Assembly: GCA_009731375.1 (NCBI GenBank)
Contig: BJOX01000029.1
Span: forward strand, 1,304,931-1,368,930
Source: Paulinella micropora
Taxonomy: Eukaryota; Cercozoa; Imbricatea; Euglyphida
Reading direction: 5' to 3'
DNA: 64,000 bases
In this document: positions 46,813-64,000 of the stretch, piece by piece
Layout of the letters: every line of letters begins with the position of its first letter
How positions within the stretch are numbered: position 1 is the first letter of the stretch
The notes under the pieces: model-generated
Told to the model about the DNA's origin: nothing
The model's database searches: none
What the model saw: the letters and a program-made list of their open reading frames with translations, nothing else
Position numbers and translations under genes: made by a program

Positions 46813-47253
46813 NNNNNNNNNNNNNNNNNNNNNNNNNNNNNNNNNNNNNNNNNNNNNNNNNNNNNNNNNNNNNNNNNNNNNNNNNNNNNNNNNNNNNNNN
46901 NNNNNNNNNNNNNNNNNNNNNNNNNNNNNNNNNNNNNNNNNNNNNNNNNNNNNNNNNNNNNNNNNNNNNNNNNNNNNNNNNNNNNNNNNNNNNNNNNNNN
47001 NNNNNNNNNNNNNNNNNNNNNNNNNNNNNNNNNNNNNNNNNNNNNNNNNNNNNNNNNNNNNNNNNNNNNNNNNNNNNNNNNNNNNNNNNNNNNNNNNNNN
47101 NNNNNNNNNNNNNNNNNNNNNNNNNNNNNNNNNNNNNNNNNNNNNNNNNNNNNNNNNNNNNNNNNNNNNNNNNNNNNNNNNNNNNNNNNNNNNNNNNNNN
47201 NNNNNNNNNNNNNNNNNNNNNNNNNNNNNNNNNNNNNNNNNNNNNNNNNNNNN
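45912..47253. repeat. (TA)n, (GA)n and gaps
   Basis: Dinucleotide and GATA arrays with gaps at 46366-46416 and 46813-47253. Very long Arg/Glu or Leu/Ser open frames here are artefacts of the repeats. Confidence 0.9.
46695..46726 (-). pseudogene. Donor-half copy of exon 47312-47371
   Basis: ATGGGGGTCAGCCTAGTTTG repeats the end of the exon (MGVSL) plus its GTTTG donor, downstream of it on the minus strand and surrounded by GA repeats. Confidence 0.75.
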
Positions 47254-47296
<43 letters not shown>

Positions 47297-47311
47297 ACAA
47301 CCAGGACAAAC

Positions 47312-63604
<16,293 letters not shown>

Positions 63605-63974
63605 TGAGATATCGACTAATGTCAGAAAAAAGGAGCTTCTGATTTCGTCAACCAAGGAAGTCTGTGAATAAAGTATTGACCCGATGCCCAGCTAAGCCGT
63701 GATGTTTGCACGGAAGGGACTGATACAGGCGATACCAAAGCTCCCTAGTACCAGGCGGGGCCAGGGCTCGTTCCATAAGCGCCCCTTGCAGAACGAGCTC
63801 CCACCTCCATTACAGAGGGCCCAGTAAGCAGATGGAGTTTCGAGACTGTTCGACAGTCTAGTATAAACCGACAGAGCACTGTGGGTTTTATTCCGGGCTC
63901 AACAAGCGAGAAAGGGCACCCTGAGGGAACAGGATTGTGCTTCCCGTCGCTATTTCGGCATGTGACTCATAGGC
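63605..63974. repeat. Family B, copy 5 (full)
   Basis: Full-length copy, GATA on its left side only; the right side passes into unique sequence at the window edge (ATAGGCGTATGG). Confidence 0.9.
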
Positions 63975-64000
63975 GTATGGCTAGGCACACATAAGGCACC

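Overview
The window is eukaryotic nuclear DNA: GT-AG introns, a CACTA DNA transposon, two Ty1/copia LTR retrotransposons, and a right half flooded with microsatellites and assembly gaps. Nothing fixes the species. The mix (a leucine-rich ROCO protein with a TIR domain, copia elements with unusual Gag proteins, extreme microsatellite content) fits a protist or alga best, but an invertebrate cannot be excluded. No tRNA, rRNA or CRISPR array was seen.

Layout. 1-3435: right part of a decayed CACTA (En/Spm) transposon with a Tnp2-like transposase, subterminal repeats and a TAGTG end. 3794-15124 (+): one multi-exon gene that can be spliced in frame into about 1235 residues with the order LRRs, Roc GTPase, COR, Cys-rich zinc-ribbon-like segment, TIR, SAM-like tail. 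Its LRRs lie on separate 84-nt phase-0 exons, and the introns carry a GC-rich inverted repeat just before the 3' splice site. 15125-16505: non-coding, with a diverged direct repeat. 16506-24118 (-): copia element 1. 24476-35083 (+): copia element 2, whose left LTR is split by a 1.6-kb DNA insertion and whose Gag region encodes two CCCH fingers plus two CCHC knuckles. 35681-37744 (+): a spliced gene of unknown function ending in tandem GGACATGTCC palindromes. 39397-63239 (-): small exons of one or two unrecognised genes scattered among tetranucleotide and other repeats. Eleven of them join in phase from 63239 to 47312, and a second set ends in an acidic/Pro-rich, coiled-coil, basic C-terminus at 39397. 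Three dispersed repeat families (A, B, C), nearly always bounded by GATA arrays, fill 50.7-54.1 and 57.5-64 kb; family A also sits in an intron of the ROCO gene.

The most unusual pattern is that, in both genes, introns hold partial copies of the neighbouring exon. Copies of the exon's acceptor half lie upstream of the exon and copies of its donor half lie downstream; each keeps the exon edge, usually with a splice-site sequence, and breaks off into microsatellite. With the LRR exon cassettes and the intron hairpins, this suggests a genome where microsatellite turnover keeps copying exon edges. The ROCO-TIR gene is probably an innate-immunity or signalling GTPase; the rest is mobile and repetitive DNA plus genes I could not name.
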